A stretch of DNA of 64,000 nt from Paraburkholderia sp. BCC1886 (GCF_900996245.1 NZ_CAAJGK010000041.1:533382-597381), one strand, 5' to 3'; shown: positions 56,429 to 64,000, counted from the stretch's first letter. The notes: a model not told the origin generated them from the letters alone. A program made the numbers and translations.

Positions 56429-56716
56429 ATGGCGACGTACATCGTCTTCACAAAGGAAAGCACGACCCATCAGAGCGATCTCGATGTCTACCAGAGCAAG
56501 GTGGGCGCCACGTTCGCAGGTCATCCCGTCAAGGTGCTCGCGGCCTATGGTCCGCAACAGGTGCTCGAGGGCGAAGGGCCCGAAGGTGTCGTGATCGTGG
56601 AGTTTCCGTCGACTGCCGAGGCGCGCGCGTGGTACGACAGTCCCGCCTATCAGGAAGCCGCGCAGCACCGCTTCAAGGGCGCGAAATATCGCGCCGTGCT
56701 GGTCGAAGGCGTGTGA
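56429..56716 (+). CDS. DUF1330-family small protein
   Basis: The 95-residue ferredoxin-like (dimeric alpha/beta barrel) protein has MATYIVFTKE, VKVLAAYGPQQVLEGEGPEGVVIVEFPS and ARAWYDSPAYQEAAQHRFKGAKY, the DUF1330 core. Function unknown; related folds act as monooxygenases or binding proteins. CAGGAG upstream supports ATG 56429. Isolated between the GntR and AraC genes. Confidence 0.92.
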   Translation: MATYIVFTKESTTHQSDLDVYQSKVGATFAGHPVKVLAAYGPQQVLEGEGPEGVVIVEFPSTAEARAWYDSPAYQEAAQHRFKGAKYRAVLVEGV

Positions 56717-56831
56717 CGCAAGACGGTCGACATCGCAAAACCGCATAAGCATTCAACAACAAGTTCTTTGCTTAAATTCGGCGGCCCGGGTACCTATAGC
56801 CATCGCCCGCCGACCTTGCGCCATTGCCGTC

Positions 56832-57791
56832 ATGTCACCCAACGCCGAAAAAATTGCCGACTGGCTGCTCGCCGGTCTCGAACTCAAGAGCACGCTGTTT
56901 CATGTCGGCCAGTATTGCGGGGCGTGGCAGGCTTCCACTGCCGGTCATCAGCAGGCCAGCTTCCACGTCGTGCTGCATGGCGAGTGCTGGTTGCATCTGC
57001 CGCCCAAACCCGGGCGCCTCGCATCGAGCGTGCATCTGAACCAGGGCGACACCGTTTTCCTGCTGCATGACATGCCGCATTGTCTGTCGCCTTCTCCTGT
57101 CGCGCCCGCAGTCGGTCACGAAAGCGCACGCGCTGGCGCCATGCAGCCTTTGGTGTCTTCCGGCGAACCGCCGCAGCAAAGCCTCGGTCTTGCCTGCGGG
57201 TTTTTCGAGTTCCGCTCGGGCCTCGACGACCAGTTGCTTGCGCTGCTTCCCGATCACATCGTCGCACGCCGGGATTGCACGGCGCAAGAAGGCCCGCGTG
57301 CCGTGTTCGACCTGATTCGTGCGGAGGCGCATCGTCATCCGCAAACGCCGTCGCCGTTGATCGCGCGCCTGACGGAACTGCTGTTCTTCTACGCGTTGCG
57401 CTCGGTGGCCGCTCGCGACGACATCGCGCCGGGACTCTGGTCGCTCATGCGTCGTGCGGAATTCGCGCCGCTGATCGCGGCTATCGTCGAGACGCCCGCG
57501 AAGCGCTGGACCACCGAATCGATGGCCGGGTTCGTCCATATGTCGCGCGCGCGTTTCTGCAAGCAGTTCATGGAGGCTTGCGGTCAGCCGCCGGCGCAGT
57601 TCGTGACGCTGGTTCGGATGAAAGTCGCCGCCGCGATGCTTCGCTCCGGCACGGCGACACCCGATGCCGCGGAACTCGTCGGCTACCAGTCGGAATCCGC
57701 ATTTGCTCAGGCGTTCAAGCGCGTGACGGGCGAACAGCCGGGCGCATATCGAAAGAACCGGACTCAGGAGCAACGGGACGCGCTTCACTGA
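56832..57791 (+). CDS. AraC-family regulator with N-terminal cupin
   Basis: The 319-residue regulator has an AraC-type N-terminal cupin (about residues 10-190: VGQYCGAWQASTAGH, FHVVLHGECWLHLP, VFLLHDMPHCLSP, ALRSVA) and a C-terminal double HTH (about 215-310: ESMAGFVHMSRARFCKQFMEACGQPPAQFVTLVRMKVAAAML, then DAAELVGYQSESAFAQAFKRVTGEQPGAYR, in parts). It precedes and runs with the AhpD-like and ABC genes, so it is probably their activator. The ligand is unknown. Confidence 0.93.
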   Translation: MSPNAEKIADWLLAGLELKSTLFHVGQYCGAWQASTAGHQQASFHVVLHGECWLHLPPKPGRLASSVHLNQGDTVFLLHDMPHCLSPSPVAPAVGHESARAGAMQPLVSSGEPPQQSLGLACGFFEFRSGLDDQLLALLPDHIVARRDCTAQEGPRAVFDLIRAEAHRHPQTPSPLIARLTELLFFYALRSVAARDDIAPGLWSLMRRAEFAPLIAAIVETPAKRWTTESMAGFVHMSRARFCKQFMEACGQPPAQFVTLVRMKVAAAMLRSGTATPDAAELVGYQSESAFAQAFKRVTGEQPGAYRKNRTQEQRDALH

Positions 57792-57891
57792 GCCAGACAA
57801 ACCAAGACAAACGCGCATGAAGCGCAGACGCGCGCGCATTGCCGGGACGTCCGTCCTGCCCGACAATGCCGGCTCGACTACGAGGAATGTC

Positions 57892-58464
57892 ATGAGCCGT
57901 CTGCCCCTGCAAACCATTGAAAGTGCCCCCGAAGCCAGCCGTCCTTTTCTCGAGAAGGCGCTCGCGAACAACGGCTTCCTGCCGAATCTGGTGGCCTCGC
58001 TGGCTAACGCGCCCGTCGCGCTCGAAACCTATCTGACCGTCGCGGGCATCAATGGGCGCAGCGGCCTCACGCTTGCCGAACGCGAAACCGTGCAGATCAC
58101 CGCGGCCGCGATTCACGGTTGCGGTTTCTGCGTAGCCGGCCATACGGCGGTCGCGTTGAAGAAGGCGCAACTGGACGCGCCCATCGTCGATTCGATTCGC
58201 GAGCAAACGCCCATCGGCGATGCGCGTCTCGATGCTGTCGCCGTCTTCACGCGCGCGGTAATCGCCGCACGCGGTGCGGTGCCGGACAGCACGCTGAACG
58301 ATTTTCGCGCTGCCGGTTTCACCGATGCCAACGCGCTCGAAGTCGTGCTCGGCGTGAGCCTCGCCACACTCTGTAACTTTGCCAACAATCTGGCACAGAA
58401 CGAACTCAACCCGGAACTCGCTGCGTACAAGTGGGAACCGCAAGGCAAGGCGAACCCCGCATGA
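57892..58464 (+). CDS. AhpD-like carboxymuconolactone-decarboxylase family protein
   Basis: The 190-residue all-helical protein has the redox motif CGFC (Cys77 and Cys80) followed by His84 in VAGHT, typical of alkylhydroperoxidase AhpD. FLPNLVASLANAPVALETYL and the ETVQITAAAIHGC helix match the CMD fold. Probable peroxidase or redox partner; ATG 57892 preferred over an upstream start at 57817 lacking homology. Followed by an overlapping ATG. Confidence 0.92.
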   Translation: MSRLPLQTIESAPEASRPFLEKALANNGFLPNLVASLANAPVALETYLTVAGINGRSGLTLAERETVQITAAAIHGCGFCVAGHTAVALKKAQLDAPIVDSIREQTPIGDARLDAVAVFTRAVIAARGAVPDSTLNDFRAAGFTDANALEVVLGVSLATLCNFANNLAQNELNPELAAYKWEPQGKANPA

Positions 58465-59561
58465 CATCGTCGGGCGTGCAGCCGGAAATCAGCGAACTCG
58501 AAGCCTGGCTCGACGCGAACGCCGAAGCGATCGACACCGGCCAGGCGCTCGCGCCCGAAATCCTGCCGTGGCTTGGCCGCGCGGGCGTGTTTCGCGTCGG
58601 CGTGCCGGCCGCGGCAGGCGGCGCGGGCGGGTCGATTGGCGATGCCATCGAAGCCGTCGCGAAGGTCGCCGAACACTCTCTCGCGGCGGCGTTCGTGTTC
58701 TGGGGGCAGCGGACTTTCATCGAGTACGTGTTGCAGAGTCCAAACCTCGCGTTGCGCAAGCGCTGGCTCGATGCGCTGCTGAGCGGCGAACTGGCTGGCG
58801 CGACCGGCCTGTCGAATGCGATGAAATATCTGTCGAACATCGAGCCGTTGCAGATGAAAGCACAATCGCTCGGCAACGGCCAATGGACGCTCGACGGCAG
58901 TCTGCCGTGGATCACCAACCTGCGTCCGCAAGCGTTCGTCGCGGCGCTCGCGTTCGATCATGCGGCGGAGCAGGGCGACATGGCGCCGTCCATCTTCGCC
59001 ATTACGCACGATGCGAATGGCGTCACGCGCAGCGAAGACCTCGACCTGATCGCATTGCGCGCCAGCAATACCGCGGCGCTGCAGGTGCGCGGCACGGTGG
59101 TCGACGAATCCAGCCTGATTACCGCCGATGCCCCCACGTGGCTCGCACACGTTCGCCCGGCGTTCCTCGGCCTGCAGTGCGGCATGTCGGTCGGTCTTGC
59201 ACGGCGCTCGCTGGCGGTGGTCGGCGAATCGGGGGCAGCCACGCGCGCTGCCGTCGCCGATGAAGCGCGGCAGATTGCAGCCGATCTCGACGCGCTTACG
59301 CATCGATTGAAAGAGGGCGTGCAAACGGGCATTTTCGTGGCGGCGCCTGCTGCGCTGTTCGAGATCCGCATTGCGCTCGCGGCGCTCGTGCAGGCCGCGA
59401 TCGGACTCGAAGTGCAGGTGAGCGGCGGCCGTGGCTATCTGCGCGGTCAGGGCGGCACCGCACGCCGTGCGCGCGAAGCCGCGTTCGTGCCCATCATCAC
59501 GCCGAGTCTCGTGCAACTGAAAAACCAGCTGGCGTTGCATCGAAAGGCGCAGGCAGCATGA
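58461..59561 (+). CDS. Acyl-CoA-dehydrogenase-fold oxidoreductase
   Basis: The 366-residue flavoprotein-like enzyme has EILPWLGRAGVFRVGVPAAAGG, HSLAAAFVFWGQRTFIEYVL, LSGELAGATGLSNAMKYL, DGSLPWITNL and VQVSGGRGYLRGQGGTARRAREAAFVP. The GGxGY and terminal Arg pattern are acyl-CoA-dehydrogenase-like. It is shorter (366 residues) than usual and diverged in the middle domain. The ATGA start overlaps the AhpD stop, so the pair is coupled. Its role beside a sulfonate-type importer suggests oxidation of an imported organosulfur or ether compound. The substrate is not readable. Confidence 0.85.
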   Translation: MTSSGVQPEISELEAWLDANAEAIDTGQALAPEILPWLGRAGVFRVGVPAAAGGAGGSIGDAIEAVAKVAEHSLAAAFVFWGQRTFIEYVLQSPNLALRKRWLDALLSGELAGATGLSNAMKYLSNIEPLQMKAQSLGNGQWTLDGSLPWITNLRPQAFVAALAFDHAAEQGDMAPSIFAITHDANGVTRSEDLDLIALRASNTAALQVRGTVVDESSLITADAPTWLAHVRPAFLGLQCGMSVGLARRSLAVVGESGAATRAAVADEARQIAADLDALTHRLKEGVQTGIFVAAPAALFEIRIALAALVQAAIGLEVQVSGGRGYLRGQGGTARRAREAAFVPIITPSLVQLKNQLALHRKAQAA

Positions 59562-60322
59562 GCCTCGTCGATGCGAGAGGCGTGGGCCTGAGTTATCCCG
59601 AGCGCACCGTGTTGCGCGGCGTCGACCTGCGCGTTCGGGCGGGCGAACTGGTCTCTATTCTGGGGCCGAGCGGTTCCGGCAAATCGACATTGCTGCGCAT
59701 TCTCGCCGGCATGCTGAAACCGACTTCGGGGCAGGTGTTCGTCGACGGTACGCCGCTCGACGGCCCGCGTCCCGACGTCGCGCTGGCGTTTCAGGATCCT
59801 TGCCTGCTGCCGTGGTTATCGGTGGAACGCAATGTCGGCTTTGGTCTCGGCTTCTCGCGGCAATCTCCGTTGACGCGTGCCGAACGACGCGGCCGTGTGA
59901 GCGCCGCGCTCGACGAAGTCGGTCTAAGTCACGCACGATCCTATATGCCGAGCCAGCTATCCGGCGGCATGGCGCAGCGCGCGGCCCTTGCCCGGTGCCT
60001 GGCGCGCCAGCCGCGCACGCTGCTGCTGGACGAACCCTTCGGCGCACTGGACGAAGTCACGCGCGCGGACATGCAGCGGTTGCTGCTCGAGGTCGTGCGG
60101 GACACGCAGGCGGGCACGGTGCTGGTGACGCATGACATCGACGAAGCGCTGCTCGTGTCCGATCGCGTCGTGCTGCTCGGCGCGCAAGGGACGCTGATCG
60201 AGCAATGGCGCGTGACAGTGCCGGCGCCGCGCGCGGCCCAGGTGCATGCGCTCGGCGTGTTGCGCATCGAGATTCTCGAGGCGCTGCAGGCATCCATGGC
60301 GGCCGGCAAGACGACGGCATAA
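59558..60322 (+). CDS. SsuB/TauB/NrtD-type ABC ATP-binding protein
   Basis: The 254-residue ATPase has Walker A GPSGSGKST, ALAFQDPCLLPWLSVERN, LSGGMAQR, TLLLDEPFGALDEVTR and VTHDIDEALL. The FQDPxLLPW motif is characteristic of the sulfonate/nitrate/taurine importers. ATGA overlap with the preceding gene. The stop codon sits inside an 11-bp tandem repeat. Confidence 0.94.
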   Translation: MSLVDARGVGLSYPERTVLRGVDLRVRAGELVSILGPSGSGKSTLLRILAGMLKPTSGQVFVDGTPLDGPRPDVALAFQDPCLLPWLSVERNVGFGLGFSRQSPLTRAERRGRVSAALDEVGLSHARSYMPSQLSGGMAQRAALARCLARQPRTLLLDEPFGALDEVTRADMQRLLLEVVRDTQAGTVLVTHDIDEALLVSDRVVLLGAQGTLIEQWRVTVPAPRAAQVHALGVLRIEILEALQASMAAGKTTA

Positions 60323-60343
60323 CGACGGCATAACGACGGTATA
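60311..60343. repeat. Three 11-bp tandem repeats with a stop in every frame
   Basis: ACGACGGCATA twice, then ACGACGGTATA. Each unit contributes a TAA at the junction (60320-60322, 60331-60333, 60342-60344). Because 11 is not a multiple of 3, the three stops lie in three different frames. Confidence 0.9.
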
Positions 60344-60379
60344 AAAACATTCCATCACTCCAGGGAAACTCGAATCACC

Positions 60380-61570
60380 ATGTGCCAGCTTCCGATGTCT
60401 CGCCGCGAGTGGCTGAAACTCGCCTCCCTGTTCACCGTCGCGGGTGCGGCGCCTTTGCTCGGCTCGCTGAACGCACGCGCTGGCAGCGAACCCGACGCGC
60501 CGGTCCGTGTAGGTTATCTGCCGATCACCGATGCGACGCCGCTGCTCGTCGCGCACAACAACGGTTACTTCGAAGCGGCCGGTATTGCCGCCGAGAAGCC
60601 CACGTTGCTGCGTAGCTGGGCGCAACTGGTCGAAGCGTTTCTGTCGGGGCAAGTCAACGTCGTCCATCTGCTTTCGCCGATGACCGTCTGGGCGCGCTAT
60701 GGCAGTCACGCACCGGCGAAAGTCGTCGCATGGAATCACGTCAACGGGTCGGGACTGACGGTGGCGCCGGGCATCGACAAACTCGGTGATCTCGGCGGCA
60801 AGACCGTCGCCGTGCCGTTCTGGTATTCGATCCATAACCTCGTGCTGCAGGACATGCTGCGTTCGCAGGGACTCGTGCCTGTCCTCAAGAAAAGCGATGC
60901 GGTCAAGGCGAACGAAGTGAACCTGATCGTGATGTCGCCGTCCGATATGCCACCGGCGCTGGCATCCGGACAGATTGCGGGGTTCATCGTCGCGGAGCCT
61001 TTCAACGCGGCCGCCGAAGGGCTGAAGATCGGCAAGGTGCTGCGCTTTACCGGCGACGTGTGGAAGAACCACGCGTGCTGCGTCGTGTTCATGCACGAAC
61101 AGGACCTCACGGGACGCGCGGCGTGGTCGCAGAAAGTGGTCGATGCGATCGTCAAGGCGCAGGTCTGGACGCGCGAGCATCCCGCGCAGGCAGCGCAGCT
61201 TCTGTCGAAAGAAGGGCAGAACCACTACACGCCGCATACTCCGCAAGTGCTGACGCGCGTGCTGGCGCCGTCGCCGGACGAAGCAGGGCGCTACCTCGCC
61301 GATCGCGCTATCGTGCATGCGGACTGGCATGAAAAGCGGATCGATTTTCAGCCGTATCCGTTCCCGAGTTATACCGAGGAACTCGTGAAACGGATGAAAG
61401 CCACCCAGGTGGAAGGCAATGCAGAGTTTCTCGCGAAGCTCGATCCGGCTTTCATCGCGCGCGATCTGGTCGATGACCGCTTCGTGAAAAACAGCATTGC
61501 GGCCGTGGGCGGGATGAAGACCTTTGGTTTGCCGGAAGGCTTCGCGCGTTCGGAGAGCATCGTTGTCTAG
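60380..61570 (+). CDS. CmpA/NrtA/SsuA-type ABC substrate-binding protein
   Basis: The 396-residue periplasmic protein has a twin-arginine-like leader (SRREWLKLASLFTVAGAAPLLGS) and NMT1/NrtA motifs: VRVGYLPITDATPLLVAHNNGYFEAAGI, SWAQLVEAFLSGQVNVVHLLSPMTVWARYG (spanning about residues 75-105), VPFWYSIHNLVLQ and IAGFIVAEPFNAAAEG. Substrate could be a sulfonate, nitrate-like anion or thiamine precursor. ATG 60395 is an alternative start closer to the RR motif. Same-strand operon with ATPase and permease. Confidence 0.9.
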   Translation: MCQLPMSRREWLKLASLFTVAGAAPLLGSLNARAGSEPDAPVRVGYLPITDATPLLVAHNNGYFEAAGIAAEKPTLLRSWAQLVEAFLSGQVNVVHLLSPMTVWARYGSHAPAKVVAWNHVNGSGLTVAPGIDKLGDLGGKTVAVPFWYSIHNLVLQDMLRSQGLVPVLKKSDAVKANEVNLIVMSPSDMPPALASGQIAGFIVAEPFNAAAEGLKIGKVLRFTGDVWKNHACCVVFMHEQDLTGRAAWSQKVVDAIVKAQVWTREHPAQAAQLLSKEGQNHYTPHTPQVLTRVLAPSPDEAGRYLADRAIVHADWHEKRIDFQPYPFPSYTEELVKRMKATQVEGNAEFLAKLDPAFIARDLVDDRFVKNSIAAVGGMKTFGLPEGFARSESIVV

Positions 61571-62396
61571 TGTGTCTTCTTCGTCCGCGCTCACTGAAGC
61601 CGCTGCGAAACCGTCGCCACGAACGAGTTCGTGGTTTGCGCGCACGTGGCCGGGGCTTGCGGGTATCCTCGGCGTCGTCGCGGTGTGGTGGATCGTCCTG
61701 ACACTCGTCGCGAGTCCGGGTAGCCTCGCCGCGCAGTTCCTGCCAACGCGCGCGATGGCCGCGCTGCCGTCTTTGATCGACGACGACCGGTTGTTCGAGC
61801 ATATCGTCACGAGCTTGCGGCGGATTGCCGTGGGGCTTGCGTGGGCGCTGGTGATCGGCGTGCCGTTGGGGTTCGTCATCGGCAAGCTGCGGTGGCTCGA
61901 TGCCGCGTTGTCGCCGACGCTGCAATTCCTGCGCATGATCTCGCCGCTTTCATGGATGCCGATTGCCGTGATGTCGCTCGGTGTCGGCGATAAGGCGGTG
62001 TACTTCCTGCTCGCGTTCGCGGCGCTGTGGCCGCTCGTGATGAGCACGGCGGCGGGTGTCGCGCAGATCGACAGACGGTGGGTGCAGCTTGGCGAGAGTC
62101 TCGCAGCGACGCGCTTCGAGATGTTGTGGCATGTGTACGTGCCGGGCATCGCCGCGCATGTGCTGACCGGCGTGAGGCTGGCGATCGGCATTCTTTGGAT
62201 CGTGCTCGTGCCGGCGGAAATGCTCGGCGTCAGTGCCGGGCTCGGGTATCTGATTCTGGATACGCGCGATCGGCTGGCTTATTCCGAGTTGACGGCGGTT
62301 ATTCTGGTGATCGGGGTGCTTGGGTTTTTGCTGGATTACGTGGCGCGGCTGGTTTATCGGCGGTTTGGAGCGGGGAAGGTGGGAGGTCAGGTTTGA
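61563..62396 (+). CDS. SsuC/NrtB-type ABC permease, TTG start likely
   Basis: The 277-residue inner-membrane permease has about six spans and the EAA loop ESLAATRFEMLWHVYVPGIAAHVLTG (residues about 175-200), with DDRLFEHIVTSLRRIAVGLAWAL near the start of the transport domain. GGAGA at 61553-61557 lies 5-6 bases before TTG 61563, which overlaps the preceding stop; GTG 61572 is a close alternative. Closes the AraC-AhpD-AcDH-ABC cluster. Confidence 0.92.
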   Translation: MSSVSSSSALTEAAAKPSPRTSSWFARTWPGLAGILGVVAVWWIVLTLVASPGSLAAQFLPTRAMAALPSLIDDDRLFEHIVTSLRRIAVGLAWALVIGVPLGFVIGKLRWLDAALSPTLQFLRMISPLSWMPIAVMSLGVGDKAVYFLLAFAALWPLVMSTAAGVAQIDRRWVQLGESLAATRFEMLWHVYVPGIAAHVLTGVRLAIGILWIVLVPAEMLGVSAGLGYLILDTRDRLAYSELTAVILVIGVLGFLLDYVARLVYRRFGAGKVGGQV

Positions 62397-62615
62397 GGGG
62401 AGTGGTTGGGGATGGTTTGGACCTGATCGAAATTCGACACACATTGTGACGTTGTGCAGCTTGACCAAACGGTAGGCTGCGCCGTTCGACGGCGACTGCA
62501 TTCTCCCGCGATATTGTCCGCGATAACCAGGCAAACTTGCTTGGGCTCTGGCTTTGAGGCTTGTCTCTTTTCGTCGCGCTTTTGCACCGCCACTTGCAAG
62601 CGGTCGGACGGTGCG

Positions 62616-62717
62616 TCAGTCACCGATGAGGCGCTCGTTTTCTTGGGTGCTGGCGCTGTACGATTGCATGGTCGGATCGATGATGACGCGGACGTTTTCG
62701 CGTTTTTAGTCTGACAT
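62616..62717 (-). pseudogene. Possible decayed small ORF
   Basis: On the reverse strand an ATG (62715-62717) opens MSD, meets TAA at codon 4, and the same frame continues KRENVRVIIDPTM then ENERLIGD before TGA. The coding-like residue pattern with one early stop suggests a relic, but I recognise no family. The remainder of the 62397-62735 gap shows nothing clear. Base composition here is lower in GC than the ABC genes to the left. Confidence 0.25.
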
Positions 62718-62735
62718 GCGAAGGTGGGAGGGTAA

Positions 62736-63170
62736 GTGGTTTACTGGGCATGCATTACGATTGGCGTTCCGGCTCTGATGCCGCTGGTTCTGGCCGGATT
62801 AGTCAAAGCGATTTCCGGTTCGCTCGATGGCAAGGAGATAAAGTGGCTGGCGCCTTACACAGAGGGACAGCTCGGCTATGTGGCGATGGGTTGGTCCGCT
62901 GCGACGCTTTACGAGCTAGACCTACTGGCAAGATGCCCGCCCGATCCTCTCGGCAGTATCGAGGGGGCGAGGTGGTTTCTTTATGTACTAATGGCAGCAG
63001 GATCTTTGTCAGCGGCAGTCGGAGCGGTCGCAAACAAGACCAAAAAGGGTGTCGCAAAGTTCAGTGCGCAGCAACTTTGGACCATCTTGTCCGTATTTGC
63101 TTCTATGGTAGCCTTGGCAGCAATGTATCGGATTCATTCAGTTCTGGAGGTCCACAAATGCGCGACGTAA
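62736..63170 (+). CDS. Unknown membrane protein, four predicted spans
   Basis: A GTG at 62736 is preceded by GGGAGG (62726-62731), a near-perfect ribosome site. The 144-residue product has hydrophobic segments near residues 4-26 (ITIGVPALMPLVLAGLVKAI), 45-60 weakly, 80-100 (WFLYVLMAAGSLSAAVGAVA) and 108-130 (LWTILSVFASMVALAAMY). I recognise no family. Lower GC and atypical codon use compared with neighbours, between a relic and an IS, suggest horizontal acquisition. A 38-residue membrane peptide gene overlaps its end. Confidence 0.7.
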   Translation: MVYWACITIGVPALMPLVLAGLVKAISGSLDGKEIKWLAPYTEGQLGYVAMGWSAATLYELDLLARCPPDPLGSIEGARWFLYVLMAAGSLSAAVGAVANKTKKGVAKFSAQQLWTILSVFASMVALAAMYRIHSVLEVHKCAT

Positions 63171-63274
63171 TTGAAAACGCAGGCGGAAAGACACAATTCT
63201 ATGCAGCGGTGTTGTGCGCAACACTGGTGATAATCGGAGCAGTCGGCAGTTACTTCACCATGTTTCATCACTGA
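63158..63274 (+). CDS. Overlapping 38-residue single-span membrane peptide
   Basis: An ATG at 63158 with GGAGG at 63146-63150 opens 38 codons ending TGA 63272-63274. It begins MRDVIENAGGKTQFYAAVL, continues as a hydrophobic span CATLVIIGAVGSYFTMF and ends HH. It overlaps the preceding gene by 13 bases in another frame, which implies translational coupling. An inverted repeat (63271-63292) and then a terminator follow directly, marking the end of a two-gene unit. No family recognised. Confidence 0.6.
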   Translation: MRDVIENAGGKTQFYAAVLCATLVIIGAVGSYFTMFHH

Positions 63275-63299
63275 AAGAACCAGACGTTTCAGCTTACTG

Positions 63300-63319
63300 A
63301 GGCCCGCATGAGCGGGCCT
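63300..63319 (+). terminator. Intrinsic terminator after the membrane-protein pair
   Basis: An 8-bp perfect stem (63300-63307 with 63312-63319), loop ATGA, then TTTGCTTTT. It closes the 62736-63274 unit before the IS. Confidence 0.88.
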
Positions 63320-63398
63320 TTGCTTTTCGCGAAAAGACCTCATTATCAAGTTGACATAAGATAAATTAGCAACAGTTTTGTTGTAGCGGCTAGGTTGT

Positions 63399-63435
63399 AA
63401 TGTCCGCTTCTAGCCAGATTCAAATGTCCGCTTCT
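63399..63435. repeat. Two direct 13-bp repeats at the IS left end
   Basis: AATGTCCGCTTCT at 63399-63411 and 63423-63435. Duplicated subterminal motifs of this kind commonly serve as transposase contacts. They help delimit the element. Confidence 0.8.
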
Positions 63436-63485
63436 CGGCGGCTTAAGCTTAGCCGGCGTCGATTCCCACGGCGCCGGAGGCTACG

Positions 63486-64000
63486 ATGGCGGCGACGGAC
63501 AGAATCACCATGACGATGCGCGAGTTGGACCGATTTAAAGTGATTCAGTCGGTGGTCGACGGGCAGCTCAAGCCGTGGCGAGCCGCCGAGCGATTATTGT
63601 TGACGACGCGTCAGGTTCGACGCCTGGCGGCACGTTTGCGCGAACAAGGACCGCCGGGGTTGATTTCGGGCAGATGCGCCAAGCCGAGCAATCACCGGAT
63701 TGATGCAGGAGTCGCGGTGCGAGCCGTAGCCATCATCAAGGAGCGCTACGCTGATTTCGGCCCGACTTTGGCCTGCGAGAAGCTGCGCGAGTGCCACAAC
63801 CTGAAGCTGGCCAAGGAGACGGTCAGGCGCTTGATGATCGACGCGCGCTTATGGACACCGCGCCGACAACGTCCGCCCAAGATCCATCAGCCGAGGAACC
63901 GGCGTTCGTGCCTGGGCGAGCTGATCCAGATCGATGGCAGCGATCACCGGTGGTTTGAAGACCGGGCGCCAGCGTGCACGCTGCTGGTGTTTATTGACGA
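63486..64000 (+). CDS. ISNCY-family (IS1202-like) transposase, partial
   Basis: The frame runs open from ATG 63486 (GGAGG five bases upstream) to the window edge, giving 171 residues. It has an N-terminal HTH region (KPWRAAERLLLTTRQVRRLAARLREQG), a linker with YADFGPTLACEKL and KETVRRLMIDARLW, and the start of the DDE/RNase-H catalytic domain: QIDGSDHRWFE holds the first catalytic Asp. The pattern matches ISNCY transposases common in Burkholderia. No internal stops; intactness beyond the edge unknown. Confidence 0.92.
   Translation, partial: MAATDRITMTMRELDRFKVIQSVVDGQLKPWRAAERLLLTTRQVRRLAARLREQGPPGLISGRCAKPSNHRIDAGVAVRAVAIIKERYADFGPTLACEKLRECHNLKLAKETVRRLMIDARLWTPRRQRPPKIHQPRNRRSCLGELIQIDGSDHRWFEDRAPACTLLVFID

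Larger units (their letters stand above)
63399..64000 (+). mobile_element. Left part of an ISNCY-family insertion sequence, truncated by window edge
   Basis: A transposase gene starts at 63486. Upstream, the 13-mer AATGTCCGCTTCT occurs twice (63399-63411 and 63423-63435), spaced 24 bp, probably the left-end transposase-binding repeats. The exact terminus and target duplication cannot be set without the right end. The element borders a low-GC patch. Confidence 0.75.

Noticed and set aside
62454..62714. 86-codon forward frame in the gap before the membrane-protein pair
   Set aside because: No ribosome site, no domain and overlap with a reverse-strand relic; composition gives no coding signal.

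Overview
The window reads like a chromosome segment of a Gram-negative, high-GC betaproteobacterium, most likely Burkholderia sensu lato (Paraburkholderia or a relative). This is inferred from the OmpC-type general porin, two small secreted DUF4148 proteins typical of Burkholderiales, SfnB-type sulfur genes and dense runs of ABC-transport and catabolic genes. I see no rRNA, tRNA, CRISPR array or prophage. The only clear mobile element is an ISNCY-type insertion sequence cut by the right edge.

Layout. 1-2.8 kb: tail of an efflux outer-membrane protein, a porin, a DUF4148 protein and an SDR dehydrogenase. 2.9-7.2 kb: a Fur-box-controlled FecI/FecR/TonB-receptor iron-signalling unit. 7.3-13.6 kb: glutathione peroxidase, a MetQ-like binding protein divergent from two SfnB-type flavin oxidoreductases and an NtaA/DszA-type monooxygenase, then a GST. 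13.7-18.3 kb: catalase-peroxidase KatG with a visible OxyR-type promoter, an OmpA-family protein, another DUF4148 protein and an MgtC-like protein. 18.4-25.4 kb: glpD divergent from a SorC/DeoR-type regulator that leads an operon of three phosphoester-cleaving enzymes, followed by an MFS transporter. 25.8-33 kb: an XRE-cupin regulator divergent from a polar amino-acid ABC transporter, RidA and two DadA-like oxidases. 33-35 kb: aldo/keto reductase and an IclR regulator. 35.2-50.6 kb: one long co-directional run with a peptide-type ABC transporter, two FMN-dependent monooxygenases, an acyl-CoA-dehydrogenase-fold oxidoreductase, a sulfonate-type ABC transporter and two four-domain rhodaneses. 50.7-56.3 kb: a sugar-acid cluster (KdgD, hydroxyacid dehydrogenase, Na+/solute symporter, enolase-superfamily dehydratase) under a divergent GntR regulator. 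56.4-62.4 kb: a DUF1330 protein, an AraC regulator, an AhpD-like protein, another acyl-CoA-dehydrogenase-fold enzyme and a second sulfonate-type ABC transporter. 62.4-64 kb: a patch with a decayed ORF, a two-gene membrane-protein pair and the IS.

How the genes work together. Three clusters pair FMNH2-dependent monooxygenases or their acyl-CoA-dehydrogenase-fold relatives with ABC importers. They look like organosulfur scavenging systems used during sulfate limitation. None carries its own flavin reductase. The 35-50.6 kb run is the most unusual. Two paralogous rhodaneses, each with four rhodanese-like repeats but only one catalytic cysteine, bracket the second monooxygenase and the Ssu-type transporter.

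The clearest regulatory discovery is a 36-bp operator with fixed geometry. It is present three times and overlaps the -35 box of the glpD, SorC-type regulator and MFS promoters. It ties these genes into one local regulon that I interpret as glycerophosphodiester uptake and breakdown. A second clear case is a pair of 20-bp palindromes bracketing the promoter of the D-amino-acid operon beside the XRE-cupin regulator.
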